Of a DNA stretch of 64,000 nucleotides, positions 43,976 to 52,205 are shown one piece after another. Positions within the stretch are counted from its first letter, which is position 1. The number at the start of each line of letters is the position of its first letter. The notes below the pieces were generated by a model. The model did no database searches, was not told the origin of the DNA, and saw nothing but the letters and a program-made list of their open reading frames with translations. The stretch is from Streptomyces sp. NBC_01197 (GTDB lineage: Bacteria > Actinomycetota > Actinomycetes > Streptomycetales > Streptomycetaceae): NCBI RefSeq assembly GCF_036010505.1, contig NZ_CP108569.1, forward strand, positions 3,669,001 to 3,733,000. Reading direction: 5' to 3'. The position numbers and the translations under genes are program-made.

Positions 43976-44320
43976 TCAGAGGACGTACGCCGGGTCCCCG
44001 CCGTCCGTCACCATCGGGCGCCCCGCGCCTTCCCAGGCGAGCATGCCGCCGTCGACGTTCACCGCGTCGATGCCCTGCTGCACCAGGTACTGGGTGACCT
44101 GAGCGGAACGACCGCCGACCCGGCAGATCACAAACGCCTGCCCGCCCTGGGCCACCGCCTCGGTCACCTCACCGAACCGCGCCACGAACTCGCTCATCGG
44201 AATGTGCAGCGCCCCCTCGGCATGTCCGGCCGCCCATTCGTTGTCCTCCCGGACATCGAGCAGCAGACCGTCGGCCGGTACCGCCGCGATATCCACCTGG
44301 GGCAGCGGGGCGAAATTCAT
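43976..44320 (-). CDS. Rhodanese-like domain protein
   Basis: 114-residue single rhodanese domain: LLLDVREDNEWAAGHAEGA near the N-terminus and the active-site loop CRVGGRS with the nucleophilic cysteine. Such proteins carry persulfide sulfur. ATG at 44320 has GAGAAGG 8 nt upstream. It lies 47 bp downstream of the J-domain gene on the same strand, so the two are possibly cotranscribed. Confidence 0.9.
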   Translation of the reverse strand: MNFAPLPQVDIAAVPADGLLLDVREDNEWAAGHAEGALHIPMSEFVARFGEVTEAVAQGGQAFVICRVGGRSAQVTQYLVQQGIDAVNVDGGMLAWEGAGRPMVTDGGDPAYVL

Positions 44321-44367
44321 GGATCTTGCCTTCTCTCGTACATACACGGCGGGGGTCACCGGGAACG

Positions 44368-45213
44368 CTACTGCACCATCTCCGCCAGCTCGGCCTCCCG
44401 CTCGGAGACCTGGGCGAGCAGCTGCTCCGCGATCTCCTCCAGCAGCCGGTCCGGGTCGTCGGGCGCCATCCGGAGCATCGCGCCGATCGCGCTCTCCTCC
44501 AGCTCGTGCGCAACCAGGGACAGCAGCTCCTTGCGCTGGGAGAGCCACTCCAGCCTCGCGTAGAGCTCGTCGCTCTCGCTGGGCTCGGCGGCCTCCTGGA
44601 CCGGGCCGGCGGCCCACTCCTCGCCCAGCTCCCGCAGCCCGGCCTCGTCCCCACGCGCGTAGGCGGCGTTCACGCGCGTGATGAACTCGTCACGCCGGTC
44701 CCGTTCCGCATCGTCCTGCGCCAGGTCGGGGTGCGCTTCCCGGACCAGCTCGCGGTAGAGCTTGCGGGCCTCCTCGCTGGGCCGTACCCGCTTCGGCGGC
44801 TGTACCGGCTGCTCGTTCAGCATGGCCTGCGCCTCGGGCGGCAGCCCCTCCGAGTCGATCCAGTCGTGGAACAGCTCCTCGACACCGGGCATGGGCAGCA
44901 CCATGGCCCGTGCCTCCTGAGCCTTGGCCAGGTCCTCCGGATCACCACTGCGTGCGGCTCTGGCCTCGGCGAGCTGCGCGTCGAGCTCGTCCAGGCGCGC
45001 GTACATCGGGCCGAGTCTCTGGTGGTGCAGCCGGGAGAAGTTCTCCACCTCCACCCGGAAGGTCTCCACCGCGATCTCGAACTCGATCAGTGCCTGCTCG
45101 GCGGCGCGTACAGCCTTCTCCAGCCGCGCCTCCGGCCGCTGCTCGCCCATGGGCTGCCCGCTCTGGTCGTCGTCGTTCCGGGTGGTCGTGCCCCCGGTGG
45201 CATCCTCCGTCAC
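44368..45213 (-). CDS. J-domain-containing coiled-coil protein
   Basis: 281 residues. Residues 25-100 are charged and predicted coiled coil (EARLEKAVRAAEQALIEFEI, LDELDAQLAEARAA). A J-domain-like segment (about 140-190) has KLYRELVREAHPDLAQDD with the HPD motif, then FITRVNAAYARGD. A second Glu-rich coiled region ends the protein. The HPD motif implies stimulation of an Hsp70 (DnaK) ATPase; the client is unknown. GTG start at 45213. Confidence 0.8.
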   Translation of the reverse strand: MTEDATGGTTTRNDDDQSGQPMGEQRPEARLEKAVRAAEQALIEFEIAVETFRVEVENFSRLHHQRLGPMYARLDELDAQLAEARAARSGDPEDLAKAQEARAMVLPMPGVEELFHDWIDSEGLPPEAQAMLNEQPVQPPKRVRPSEEARKLYRELVREAHPDLAQDDAERDRRDEFITRVNAAYARGDEAGLRELGEEWAAGPVQEAAEPSESDELYARLEWLSQRKELLSLVAHELEESAIGAMLRMAPDDPDRLLEEIAEQLLAQVSEREAELAEMVQ

Positions 45214-45247
45214 CCGTCCAGCCTACGGGCGCCCCGGGCCTACCGGG

Positions 45248-46675
45248 TCACACTCCCGGCTCGGCGGCCATCCGCCCGCACCGCACCGCTGCCACCAGAT
45301 CCGCGTGATCCGCCTCCGTACGGTCCGCGTAGGCCACCGCGAACGCGGCCACTGCCTCGTCCAGTTCCTCGTTCTTTCCGCAGTACCCGGCTATCAGCCG
45401 CGGATCCGCGCTGTGCGCATGAGCCCGGGCCAGCAGCGCGCCGGTCATCCGGCCGTAGTCATCGACCTGGTCGGCCGCGAGGGCAGCCGGGTCCACGCTG
45501 CCCTTGCGGTTTCTGAACTGCCGCACCTGGTACGGCCTCCCTTCCACCGTCGTCCAGCCAAGCAGGCTGTCGCTGACCACCTGCATCCGCTGCTGCCCCA
45601 GCACGATCCGGCGCCCGTGGTGCTCCGCCCGCCCGGACGGGAAACCGGCCGCGGGCAGATACGGCAGCAGCGCCGAGGCCCGCGCCTCCTTCACCTGAAG
45701 CACCAGTGGCTCGCCCCGGTGATCGAGCAGCAGAACCACATACGAGCGGGTTCCCACACTGCCGGTGCCCACCACTCGGAAAGCCACGTCATGGATCGCG
45801 TACCGCGCCAGCAGCGGGAGCCGGTCGTGCGGCAGGGATCCGAGGTACCCCGCGAGCGACCCGGCCACCGCTGCCGCCTCCGCGTCCGGCACCCGGCGCA
45901 GCACCGGGGGAGCGTCCACGAAGCGCCGGCTGCCGTCGCCGGACTCCTCCGTCGCCTTGGCGGCGAAGCGCGCGCTGGTGTTGCTGCGGGCCTTTTCGGA
46001 GACCCGCTCCAGTGTCCCGGCGAGATCGTGCGCGTCCGCGTGGGAGACCAGTTCCTCGTCGGCTATCGCATTCCACGCATCGAGCACCGGCAGCTTCGCC
46101 AGCAGCCGCATCGTGCGCCGGTAGGCCCCCACCGTGTCGAAAGCCGCCGCCCGGCAGGTGTCCTCATCCGCTCCGGCCTGCCGCCCGGCCAGAACCAGGG
46201 AGGCCGCCAGCCTTTTGAGGTCCCACTCCCACGGTCCGGTCTCGGTCTCGTCGAAATCGTTCAGGTCGATGACGAGGCGCCCCCGCGCATCGCCGTAAAG
46301 CCCGAAGTTGGCCGCATGCGCGTCACCGCATATCTGCGCGGCCACACCAGTGACCGGCGTACCCGCGAGATCGTGCGCCATCAGCCCGGCCGCACCGCGC
46401 AGAAAGGCGAAGGGGGTGGCGCACATCCGGCCCACCCGTATCGGCACCAGACCGGGCACCCGGCCCCGGTTCGACGCCTCGACCGCCTGGACCGCGTCAG
46501 GGCGTCTCCCGCCCGGGGCCAGCGCACCGTGAGAGGACCGGGGGACGCGGGACCGCAGCTCCTTGCCCACGCCCTTCGGTGAACGCGGCTGCCACGGCTG
46601 ATGCGGGCCGGGTGGGGCACCGGCAGCGCGCCGCGCGAATCCGGCCACTGCCGGGATACGAACCTGGTCGTCCAT
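45248..46675 (-). CDS. DUF2252 family protein
   Basis: 475 residues. DUF2252 landmarks: RVGRMCATPFAFLRGAAGLM, QICGDAHAANFGLY, NDFDETETGPWEWDLKRL and a late QVKEARAS. The GDAHxxNFG and DFD motifs resemble the catalytic and metal loops of aminoglycoside-kinase-like folds, so a kinase-type activity is possible but unproven. ATG at 46675. The 194-bp region upstream holds two direct TGTGGACAA nonamers. Confidence 0.88.
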   Translation of the reverse strand: MDDQVRIPAVAGFARRAAGAPPGPHQPWQPRSPKGVGKELRSRVPRSSHGALAPGGRRPDAVQAVEASNRGRVPGLVPIRVGRMCATPFAFLRGAAGLMAHDLAGTPVTGVAAQICGDAHAANFGLYGDARGRLVIDLNDFDETETGPWEWDLKRLAASLVLAGRQAGADEDTCRAAAFDTVGAYRRTMRLLAKLPVLDAWNAIADEELVSHADAHDLAGTLERVSEKARSNTSARFAAKATEESGDGSRRFVDAPPVLRRVPDAEAAAVAGSLAGYLGSLPHDRLPLLARYAIHDVAFRVVGTGSVGTRSYVVLLLDHRGEPLVLQVKEARASALLPYLPAAGFPSGRAEHHGRRIVLGQQRMQVVSDSLLGWTTVEGRPYQVRQFRNRKGSVDPAALAADQVDDYGRMTGALLARAHAHSADPRLIAGYCGKNEELDEAVAAFAVAYADRTEADHADLVAAVRCGRMAAEPGV

Positions 46676-46745
46676 GGAGCCCCCGCTCTCGATCAACACC
46701 GACTGCCGACGACCGTACCGCCGGCGGCCGGAACCCGTTCGAGCC

Positions 46746-46772
46746 TGTGGACAACTGCCCGGTTGTGGACAA
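46746..46772. promoter_or_regulatory. Two direct DnaA-box nonamers upstream of the DUF2252 gene
   Basis: TGTGGACAA at 46746-46754 and again at 46764-46772, 18 bp apart and in the same orientation. Both are exact complements of TTGTCCACA, the preferred Streptomyces DnaA box, in the 194-bp region between two minus-strand genes. Confidence 0.6.
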
Positions 46773-46869
46773 CTCAGCTGTACAGCGGCGCGGTTCAGCG
46801 GGGCAGCAGGAGCGGTTCAGCACAAAGGGAGGGCGGTTCGACGCGGGAGGAGGGGCCTCCGTAGTCCGC

Positions 46870-47979
46870 TCACACACCCACCGCTTCCTCCAGCTCCTCC
46901 TCTTCGGCTTCCTCTTCGGCTTCCTCATCAGCCTCTTCTGCGGCCGCCTCCGCCGCAGGGGCCGCCCACGCCACGTCCCGGGCGGCCGACTTCCGGCGGC
47001 CCGCCTCGACCAGCCCCGCAACGCCCATCACGACCAGCCCGGCCAGCAGCCAGAAGGCCAGGACCAGCAGATTGCCGCCGAGAGCGCGGCCACCGAAGTA
47101 CACATGGCTGCGCACACCCTCCACGAAGCCCGCGCCGTTCCAGAAGGCGTGCAGCGCACCGAAGAATCCGGGCTGCAGCTCGGGCCGGAAGATCCCGCCG
47201 GAACTCGTGAAGTTGAGCATGACGAACAGCACCATGACGCCGAGCGTCGTCCACCGCTTCAGGAAGGTGTGCAGCCCCACACCGACGAGCAGAATGCCTG
47301 CCGAGTAGATCCACGCCATGGCCCAGACCCCGAGGAGCCCATGGTCGACGAGATGGAACACCGGCCCGGCGAAGGCAGCACCGATCGCGCTCACCACCAG
47401 TGAAGTCCCGACCGCCAGCAGCGCCCTGATCCGCAGCGGAAGGACCCCGCCGGCTCCGCCGATCACCGCGACCGAGGCGTACGAGCCGATGCTCAGGGCC
47501 ACCAGCAGGAAGAAGACGCCCTGTCCTGTCGGGTCGCCGCTCGCGGTCGGCGCCACGTCGGTCACCTTGAGCGGTTCACCCTGCTGGGCCGCGACCTGCG
47601 TGAACACCTTCTCCACCGCGGTGGCCGTGGTGTCGGACGACGCGGAGGCGACGACCAGTTCGGGGCTCGTGCGGTTCGGCACGAAGGCGCCGTACACGTC
47701 CTGGTCCTTCAGCTGCTGCACCGCGGTGCCGCGGTCCGGGACGGTACGGACATCCAGCGCACCGTCACCCTTGTCGTGCAGCGTCTGCGCCAGCACCTGG
47801 GCGCTCGGCCCGGAGCCGACGACCGCGACCCGCAGTTCATGCGGCTGCGGAGAGTGGAACGCCCCCAGATACGCGAGCCCCATCCCGATGCACATCAGCA
47901 GGGGCATGACGAGATGGCCGAGGACATGGCGCAGAGCAGCCCCCGTACTGACGGCACCGTTCGTGGGGCCTGCGGACAT
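46870..47979 (-). CDS. YhgE/Pip-like (DUF3533-type) ABC-2-family membrane protein
   Basis: 369 residues. One N-terminal membrane helix and an extracytoplasmic domain (about 50-170) precede a bundle of five to six helices (about 175-330). This is the layout of YhgE/Pip and ABC-2 permease-like proteins. The last 25 residues are almost all Glu with Ala and Asp, an odd acidic cytoplasmic tail. The start ATG at 47979 has GGAGAGG upstream. It is divergent from a MarR-family gene with a clear operator between, so it is a likely MarR target and a candidate exporter component. The role is not proven. Confidence 0.78.
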   Translation of the reverse strand: MSAGPTNGAVSTGAALRHVLGHLVMPLLMCIGMGLAYLGAFHSPQPHELRVAVVGSGPSAQVLAQTLHDKGDGALDVRTVPDRGTAVQQLKDQDVYGAFVPNRTSPELVVASASSDTTATAVEKVFTQVAAQQGEPLKVTDVAPTASGDPTGQGVFFLLVALSIGSYASVAVIGGAGGVLPLRIRALLAVGTSLVVSAIGAAFAGPVFHLVDHGLLGVWAMAWIYSAGILLVGVGLHTFLKRWTTLGVMVLFVMLNFTSSGGIFRPELQPGFFGALHAFWNGAGFVEGVRSHVYFGGRALGGNLLVLAFWLLAGLVVMGVAGLVEAGRRKSAARDVAWAAPAAEAAAEEADEEAEEEAEEEELEEAVGV

Positions 47980-48063
47980 CGGACACCTCTCCTGCTGCGT
48001 GACTCACCGGTTGGCCGGGATTCAGTTGGCCACTAGCTAGTTGGCTTTTACAACTTCCATTTG

Positions 48064-48080
48064 AGTTGTACTATACAACT
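48064..48080. promoter_or_regulatory. MarR-type operator palindrome
   Basis: AGTTGTA-cta-TACAACT, perfect 7-bp arms, 20 bp before the marR-family ATG. A related half site (TACAACT, about 48049) and AGTTGGC repeats lie just upstream in the AT-rich 121-bp divergent region. MarR proteins typically bind such 16-20-bp dyads to repress themselves and the divergent gene. Confidence 0.8.
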
Positions 48081-48100
48081 AATAACTAGGAGGGCAAACC

Positions 48101-48544
48101 ATGACCGGCAAAGACCCCCGGGGCCACGACGCGTCCGTCGTCACCATCCAGCGCGAGCTGACAGCGTTCGCCCGGCGCGCCCGCGCTACGGCCGCCCGCC
48201 TCCACCCCGAGCTGCCCCTGGTCTCATACACGCTGCTCGCGCACATCGACGACAGCCAGGGCTGCCGTGCGACCGATCTCGCGGCGCATTACATGCTGGA
48301 CAAATCCACGGTCAGCCGCCAGCTCGCGGTGCTGGAGAAACTCGGTCTGGTCGAGCGGCGCCCTGCCGCCGACGACCAGCGGGTACAGGTGCTCCACCCC
48401 ACCGAAGCCGGCACGAGGAAGCTCGCCTCGTCCCAGGGCAGTCGGCGCGCGGCCGTTCGTGACCGGCTGGCGGACTGGAGCGAAGAGGACCTCGACCGCT
48501 TCGCGACCTATCTACTGCGGTACAACTCGGCGGAGTTGAGCTGA
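48101..48544 (+). CDS. MarR-family transcriptional regulator
   Basis: 147 residues. The winged HTH (CRATDLAAHYMLDKSTVSRQLAVLEKLGLVER, then the wing ADDQRVQVLHPTEAG) is typical of MarR. ATG at 48101 with a strong AGGAGGG. It is divergent from the YhgE/Pip-like gene. The ligand is unknown, probably a phenolic or other toxic compound. Confidence 0.93.
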   Translation: MTGKDPRGHDASVVTIQRELTAFARRARATAARLHPELPLVSYTLLAHIDDSQGCRATDLAAHYMLDKSTVSRQLAVLEKLGLVERRPAADDQRVQVLHPTEAGTRKLASSQGSRRAAVRDRLADWSEEDLDRFATYLLRYNSAELS

Positions 48545-48614
48545 GAGCCGTCCCACACCTCGAAGAGCCCCGGTGCAGAACACGGTGGGCAAGGTGGGTC
48601 CGGTCACGGCCTGA

Positions 48615-48962
48615 TCAGCAGGCGCCACCCGAACCCGGGAGATATGCCTCTGCCCACAGCCCGAGCTCCCTGAGGGCGGGCTCCAGCGCCCGGCCCGCCT
48701 CGGTCAGCCGGTAGGAGACGCGCAACGGGGGACCTTCGTCCACCTCGCGCACGAGCAGTCCTGCCGCCGCGAGCTCGGTCAGCCGGTCGGAGAGCATCCG
48801 CTCGCTGATCCCGGGAATGGCCCGCCGGAGGTCCGCGAAGTACACCGGTTGCTGCATCAGCACGGCCACGATCAGCCCTGTCCAGCGCTTGCCCAGCAGC
48901 TCGAAGACGCGCGTGATCGCCCCGCCGACCTGCTTGCACGCCCGCTCACTGTGTTCCGCCAT
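48615..48962 (-). CDS. HxlR-family transcriptional regulator
   Basis: 115 residues. HxlR landmarks: CKQVGGAITRVFELLGKRWT, ADLRRAIPGISERMLSDRL and REVDEGPPLRVSYRLTEAG. ATG at 48962 gives the canonical start. It is divergent from the azoreductase gene, a common arrangement in which HxlR senses quinones or aldehydes through its N-terminal cysteine (Cys8-type here). Confidence 0.92.
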   Translation of the reverse strand: MAEHSERACKQVGGAITRVFELLGKRWTGLIVAVLMQQPVYFADLRRAIPGISERMLSDRLTELAAAGLLVREVDEGPPLRVSYRLTEAGRALEPALRELGLWAEAYLPGSGGAC

Positions 48963-49087
48963 GCCCTCAGCGTACTGAGTGCCGACCACCCTGTGAGTAA
49001 CTGCGAAAAAGTAAGTGACTATGCTTATTATAGGCACGCATGGTTTTCAGCCAACCCCAGTCACGCTTTCGCTCAATGGAGAACGAC

Positions 49088-49702
49088 ATGGCCACCCTTC
49101 TGCACATCGACTCCGCCGTCTTCCCGCAGGGCTCCGCGTCCCGTGACATCACCACCGTCTTCGTGAACGCCTGGCGTGAGCAGCACCCCGACGGAGTGGT
49201 CGTTTACCGCGATCTTGCCGCTAATCCGCTGCCGCACCTGGACGCCGCCGCAGCGGCCGCGGGCGCCGAGTCCCCGCTCCGCGCCGAACTCGCCAACGAG
49301 CTCGCCGAGGCGGACGCCGTGCTGATCGGCGCCCCGATGTACAACTTCTCCATCCCCTCGACCCTCAAGGCCTGGCTCGACCACACGATCATCTCCGGCC
49401 ACAACAGTGGTGGAGCGGAGAGCCCGCTGGCCGGCACTCCGTTCACGGTCGTAGCCAGCCGCGGCGGCTCCTACGCTCCCGGAACCCCGCGGGAGGGCTT
49501 CGAGTTCGTCCAGAACTACCTGGAGAAGCTCCTGACGGCGATGTTCGGCGCCGAGGTCGACTTCATCGTCCCCGAGCTGACGCTGGCCGCCTCGCAGCCC
49601 GCCATGGCCGAGCTCGTCCCGCTCGCCGAGACCTCTCGCACCAAGGCGCTGGACGAGGCGGCGTCGAAGGCCAAGGCACTTGCCGCACGTCTCGCTGCCT
49701 GA
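49088..49702 (+). CDS. azoR: FMN-dependent NADH-azoreductase
   Basis: 204 residues, flavodoxin-like. MATLLHIDSAVFPQGSASRD binds FMN phosphate, and GAPMYNFSIPSTLKAWLDH and VASRGGSYAPGTPREG are AzoR signatures. It reduces azo dyes and quinones by two electrons. ATG at 49088 follows GGAGAACG. A TATTAT at 49026-49031 is a credible -10. Likely HxlR-regulated from the divergent gene. Confidence 0.92.
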   Translation: MATLLHIDSAVFPQGSASRDITTVFVNAWREQHPDGVVVYRDLAANPLPHLDAAAAAAGAESPLRAELANELAEADAVLIGAPMYNFSIPSTLKAWLDHTIISGHNSGGAESPLAGTPFTVVASRGGSYAPGTPREGFEFVQNYLEKLLTAMFGAEVDFIVPELTLAASQPAMAELVPLAETSRTKALDEAASKAKALAARLAA

Positions 49703-49810
49703 CGGACGGCACCACCGATCCGGCCGACACAGAGACCGGGCCCCCAACTGCAGTACGCACAGAAGCCGTACGCACCAGAACGGCGGACGCTCCCGGAGCG
49801 GCAGACACAG

Positions 49811-49848
49811 AAACCCCCGCGCAGCTCACATCGGCCGCGCGGGGGTTT
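49811..49848 (+). terminator. Intrinsic terminator after azoR, abutting parS
   Basis: AAACCCCCGCGC (49811-49822) pairs perfectly with GCGCGGGGGTTT (49837-49848) across a 14-nt loop. The last four bases are shared with the parS site that follows. Confidence 0.82.
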
Positions 49849-49858
49849 CACGTGAAAC
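49845..49858. promoter_or_regulatory. parS: parS, ParB-binding centromere site
   Basis: A second perfect GTTTCACGTGAAAC, about 24.9 kb from the first, in the 280-bp intergenic region between azoR and tatA. The rest of that region (49859-49982) shows nothing recognisable. Confidence 0.95.
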
Positions 49859-49982
49859 ACGAGGCCCGCCCCCCGAAGAGGCGGCGCCTTCGTGGTAGCC
49901 GCGCGGGCGCCGCGTCGGCCGGAGGCCCTGGGCAGCTCCAGGCGGCCTCAGGGGATCCTGGGCAAGCCGGGTCAGACCGGGA

Positions 49983-50291
49983 TCAGACCGCCTTCGGCGC
50001 CGTCTGAACACCGGGAGCCGTCGGCTCCGACGCCAGAGTCACACCCGAAGGCTCCACCGACTCCACCGAATGCGCTGCACCCGCAGCCGTTTCGGGCTCG
50101 GAGGCCGGAGCGGCGTGAGCGGTCGGCGAGGCCGTCCCCTCGTCCTTCATCGCCTTCGCCTCGCTCTTGAGAATGCGCATCGACTTGCCCAGCGCGCGGG
50201 CGGTGTCGGGCAGCTTCTTCGAGCCGAACATCACCATGACCACGATCGCCACGATGAGCAGGTGCCAGGGCTCCAGACCGTTGCGGAGCAT
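49983..50291 (-). CDS. tatA: Sec-independent (twin-arginine) translocase subunit TatA
   Basis: 102 residues. A short N-terminal membrane helix ([22 protein letters not shown]) is followed by the amphipathic helix [20 protein letters not shown], the TatA signature. A disordered Ala/Glu/Ser tail completes it. ATG at 50291; an in-frame GTG two codons earlier is possible. tatC is not adjacent, so this may be an additional TatA paralogue. Confidence 0.9.
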   Translation of the reverse strand: MLRNGLEPWHLLIVAIVVMVMFGSKKLPDTARALGKSMRILKSEAKAMKDEGTASPTAHAAPASEPETAAGAAHSVESVEPSGVTLASEPTAPGVQTAPKAV

Positions 50292-50436
50292 GTCCACCCC
50301 ACCCTTTCTTCTCGTCGGCCGACGGCCCGTACCGCCGGAGGCATCTCCAGAAAAGCTTGCTACATTGCGCAACTGTACAACCAAGGGGTGGGGCCGTTCG
50401 TCCCCTCTGTACGGACGGACGAATGAAAGCGCGCAG

Positions 50437-52119
50437 ATGAAAACGAGCGATCGGACCACACGCGGCAACGAGCGGATCCCCCGGCCCACGAGCCGAGGGA
50501 CGAGGAACGGCGAGAAGAACGGCGCCAACGGCCACCCGAATCAAGGGACGACGGGCCACGGACCGCCTCTCCGGGGACAGCACGGCGCCCACGGCACGGA
50601 CCGGGGAGCCAATCGCCGCAAGCGTCGGCCGCGCAGCCGCGCACGGCTGGTACTCGCCATAGCAGTGGCCGTTCTGGTGCTGGCCACCGCGGGCGCCGGA
50701 TGGGTGTACCTCCGGCTGAACGGGAACATCAACTCCTTCAGCTCGGACGGAATCTCCGCCAACCGCCCCGCAGCCTCGGCCAAGGGCCAGAACGTGCTGG
50801 TCATCGGCTCGGACACGCGCACCGGCGGCAACAGCGCCCTGGGCGGCGGCGACAAGAGCGACGTAGGGCGCTCCGACACGGCGTTCGTCCTGCACGTCTA
50901 CGCCGACCACAAACACGCGATCGCCGTCTCCATCCCCCGCGACACCCTCGTCACCATCCCGTCCTGCAAGCTGCCCGACGGCAGCTGGACCAAGCCGCAG
51001 CTCAACACGATGTTCAACGCGGCCTACTCCGTCGGCCAGACCACCAAGGGCAACCCCGCCTGCACTCAGAACACGGTGGAGAAGCTCACCGGTCTGCGCA
51101 TAGACCACACCGTCGTCGTCGACTTCGAGGGCTTCTCGAAACTGACCGGCGTCGTCGGCGGCGTCCAGGTGTGCCTGCCGCAGGACATCTACCAGCAGGA
51201 TCTCGACCCGAACCGCACCACCCGCGGCAAGCTCCTCTTCGCCAAGGGCGAGCAGAGCGTGTCCGGGCAGAAGGCGCTCGACTACGTACGGATCAGGCAC
51301 GGAATCGGTGACGGCTCCGACATGGGGCGGATCAAACGCCAGCAGGCCTTCGTCTCCTCCTTGATCAAGAAGGTCAAGGAGGACGGCTTCACGCCCACCA
51401 AGCTGCTGCCGCTCGCCGACGCGGCCACCCACTCGCTGACCGTCGATCCGGGCCTCTCGTCCGCCGACAAGCTGCTCTCCTTCGTGATGTCGCTGAAGAG
51501 CATCGATCTGCACAACACCAAGTTCGTCACCATCCCCTGGCGGTACCAGGGTGCACGCGTCGCCATGGTCGAACCGGCCGCGAGCGCCCTCTGGTCCGAT
51601 CTGCGGTCCGACCGGACGATCGACGGCAAGGACGCCAGCGGCAAGGACCACAAGAACGGCAAGAACCCGTCCCCCGCCCCCTCCTCGACACCGAGCCCCG
51701 AAGGCCCCGTCTCCGGCGCCGGAATCACTGTGAGCGTCCAGAACGGCACCACCGTCACCGGCCTCGCCGCCCGCGCCGCCCAGACCCTCACGGACCGGGG
51801 CTTCACCGTCAACGGGACGGCGACGGCCGGCACCCAGGACCACACATCCACCGTCATCACCTACGGGCCGGGCCAGCAGGGCAAAGCGGAGACCGTGGCG
51901 AGGCTCTTCGTGGGAGCGACGGTCCAGCAGGCGAGCGCCGCCGCAGGTACGCCGAACGCCGGGATCACCGTGACGCTGGGCCAGGTCTACGCCGACAACC
52001 CCTCGGCCACACCGAGCAGCGCCCCCTCAGCGCCCTCGTCCTCGTCACTGCCCTCGTCCGTGGCATCCGGCGCCCGCTCCGCGGCCGACGGGCCGTGCAG
52101 CAACGTGTCCTACGGATGA
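50437..52119 (+). CDS. LytR-CpsA-Psr (LCP) family protein with LytR_C domain
   Basis: 560 residues. A basic cytoplasmic N-terminus (about 70 residues, rich in Arg and Gly) precedes one membrane helix ([20 protein letters not shown]). The extracellular LCP domain has [34 protein letters not shown] and the Arg-rich [22 protein letters not shown]-terminal LytR_C domain follows (about 430-520), then a Ser-rich tail. LCP enzymes attach glycopolymers such as teichoic or teichuronic acids to peptidoglycan. ATG at 50437. The upstream 145 bp is divergent from tatA. Confidence 0.92.
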   Translation: MKTSDRTTRGNERIPRPTSRGTRNGEKNGANGHPNQGTTGHGPPLRGQHGAHGTDRGANRRKRRPRSRARLVLAIAVAVLVLATAGAGWVYLRLNGNINSFSSDGISANRPAASAKGQNVLVIGSDTRTGGNSALGGGDKSDVGRSDTAFVLHVYADHKHAIAVSIPRDTLVTIPSCKLPDGSWTKPQLNTMFNAAYSVGQTTKGNPACTQNTVEKLTGLRIDHTVVVDFEGFSKLTGVVGGVQVCLPQDIYQQDLDPNRTTRGKLLFAKGEQSVSGQKALDYVRIRHGIGDGSDMGRIKRQQAFVSSLIKKVKEDGFTPTKLLPLADAATHSLTVDPGLSSADKLLSFVMSLKSIDLHNTKFVTIPWRYQGARVAMVEPAASALWSDLRSDRTIDGKDASGKDHKNGKNPSPAPSSTPSPEGPVSGAGITVSVQNGTTVTGLAARAAQTLTDRGFTVNGTATAGTQDHTSTVITYGPGQQGKAETVARLFVGATVQQASAAAGTPNAGITVTLGQVYADNPSATPSSAPSAPSSSSLPSSVASGARSAADGPCSNVSYG

Positions 52120-52205
52120 AACGCCCGAAGCGTACGGAATGGTCCTACGGATGCAACGTACCCAGCGGATGACGAGACGGTACGAGCGGACAGGGCCGTG
52201 AACCC

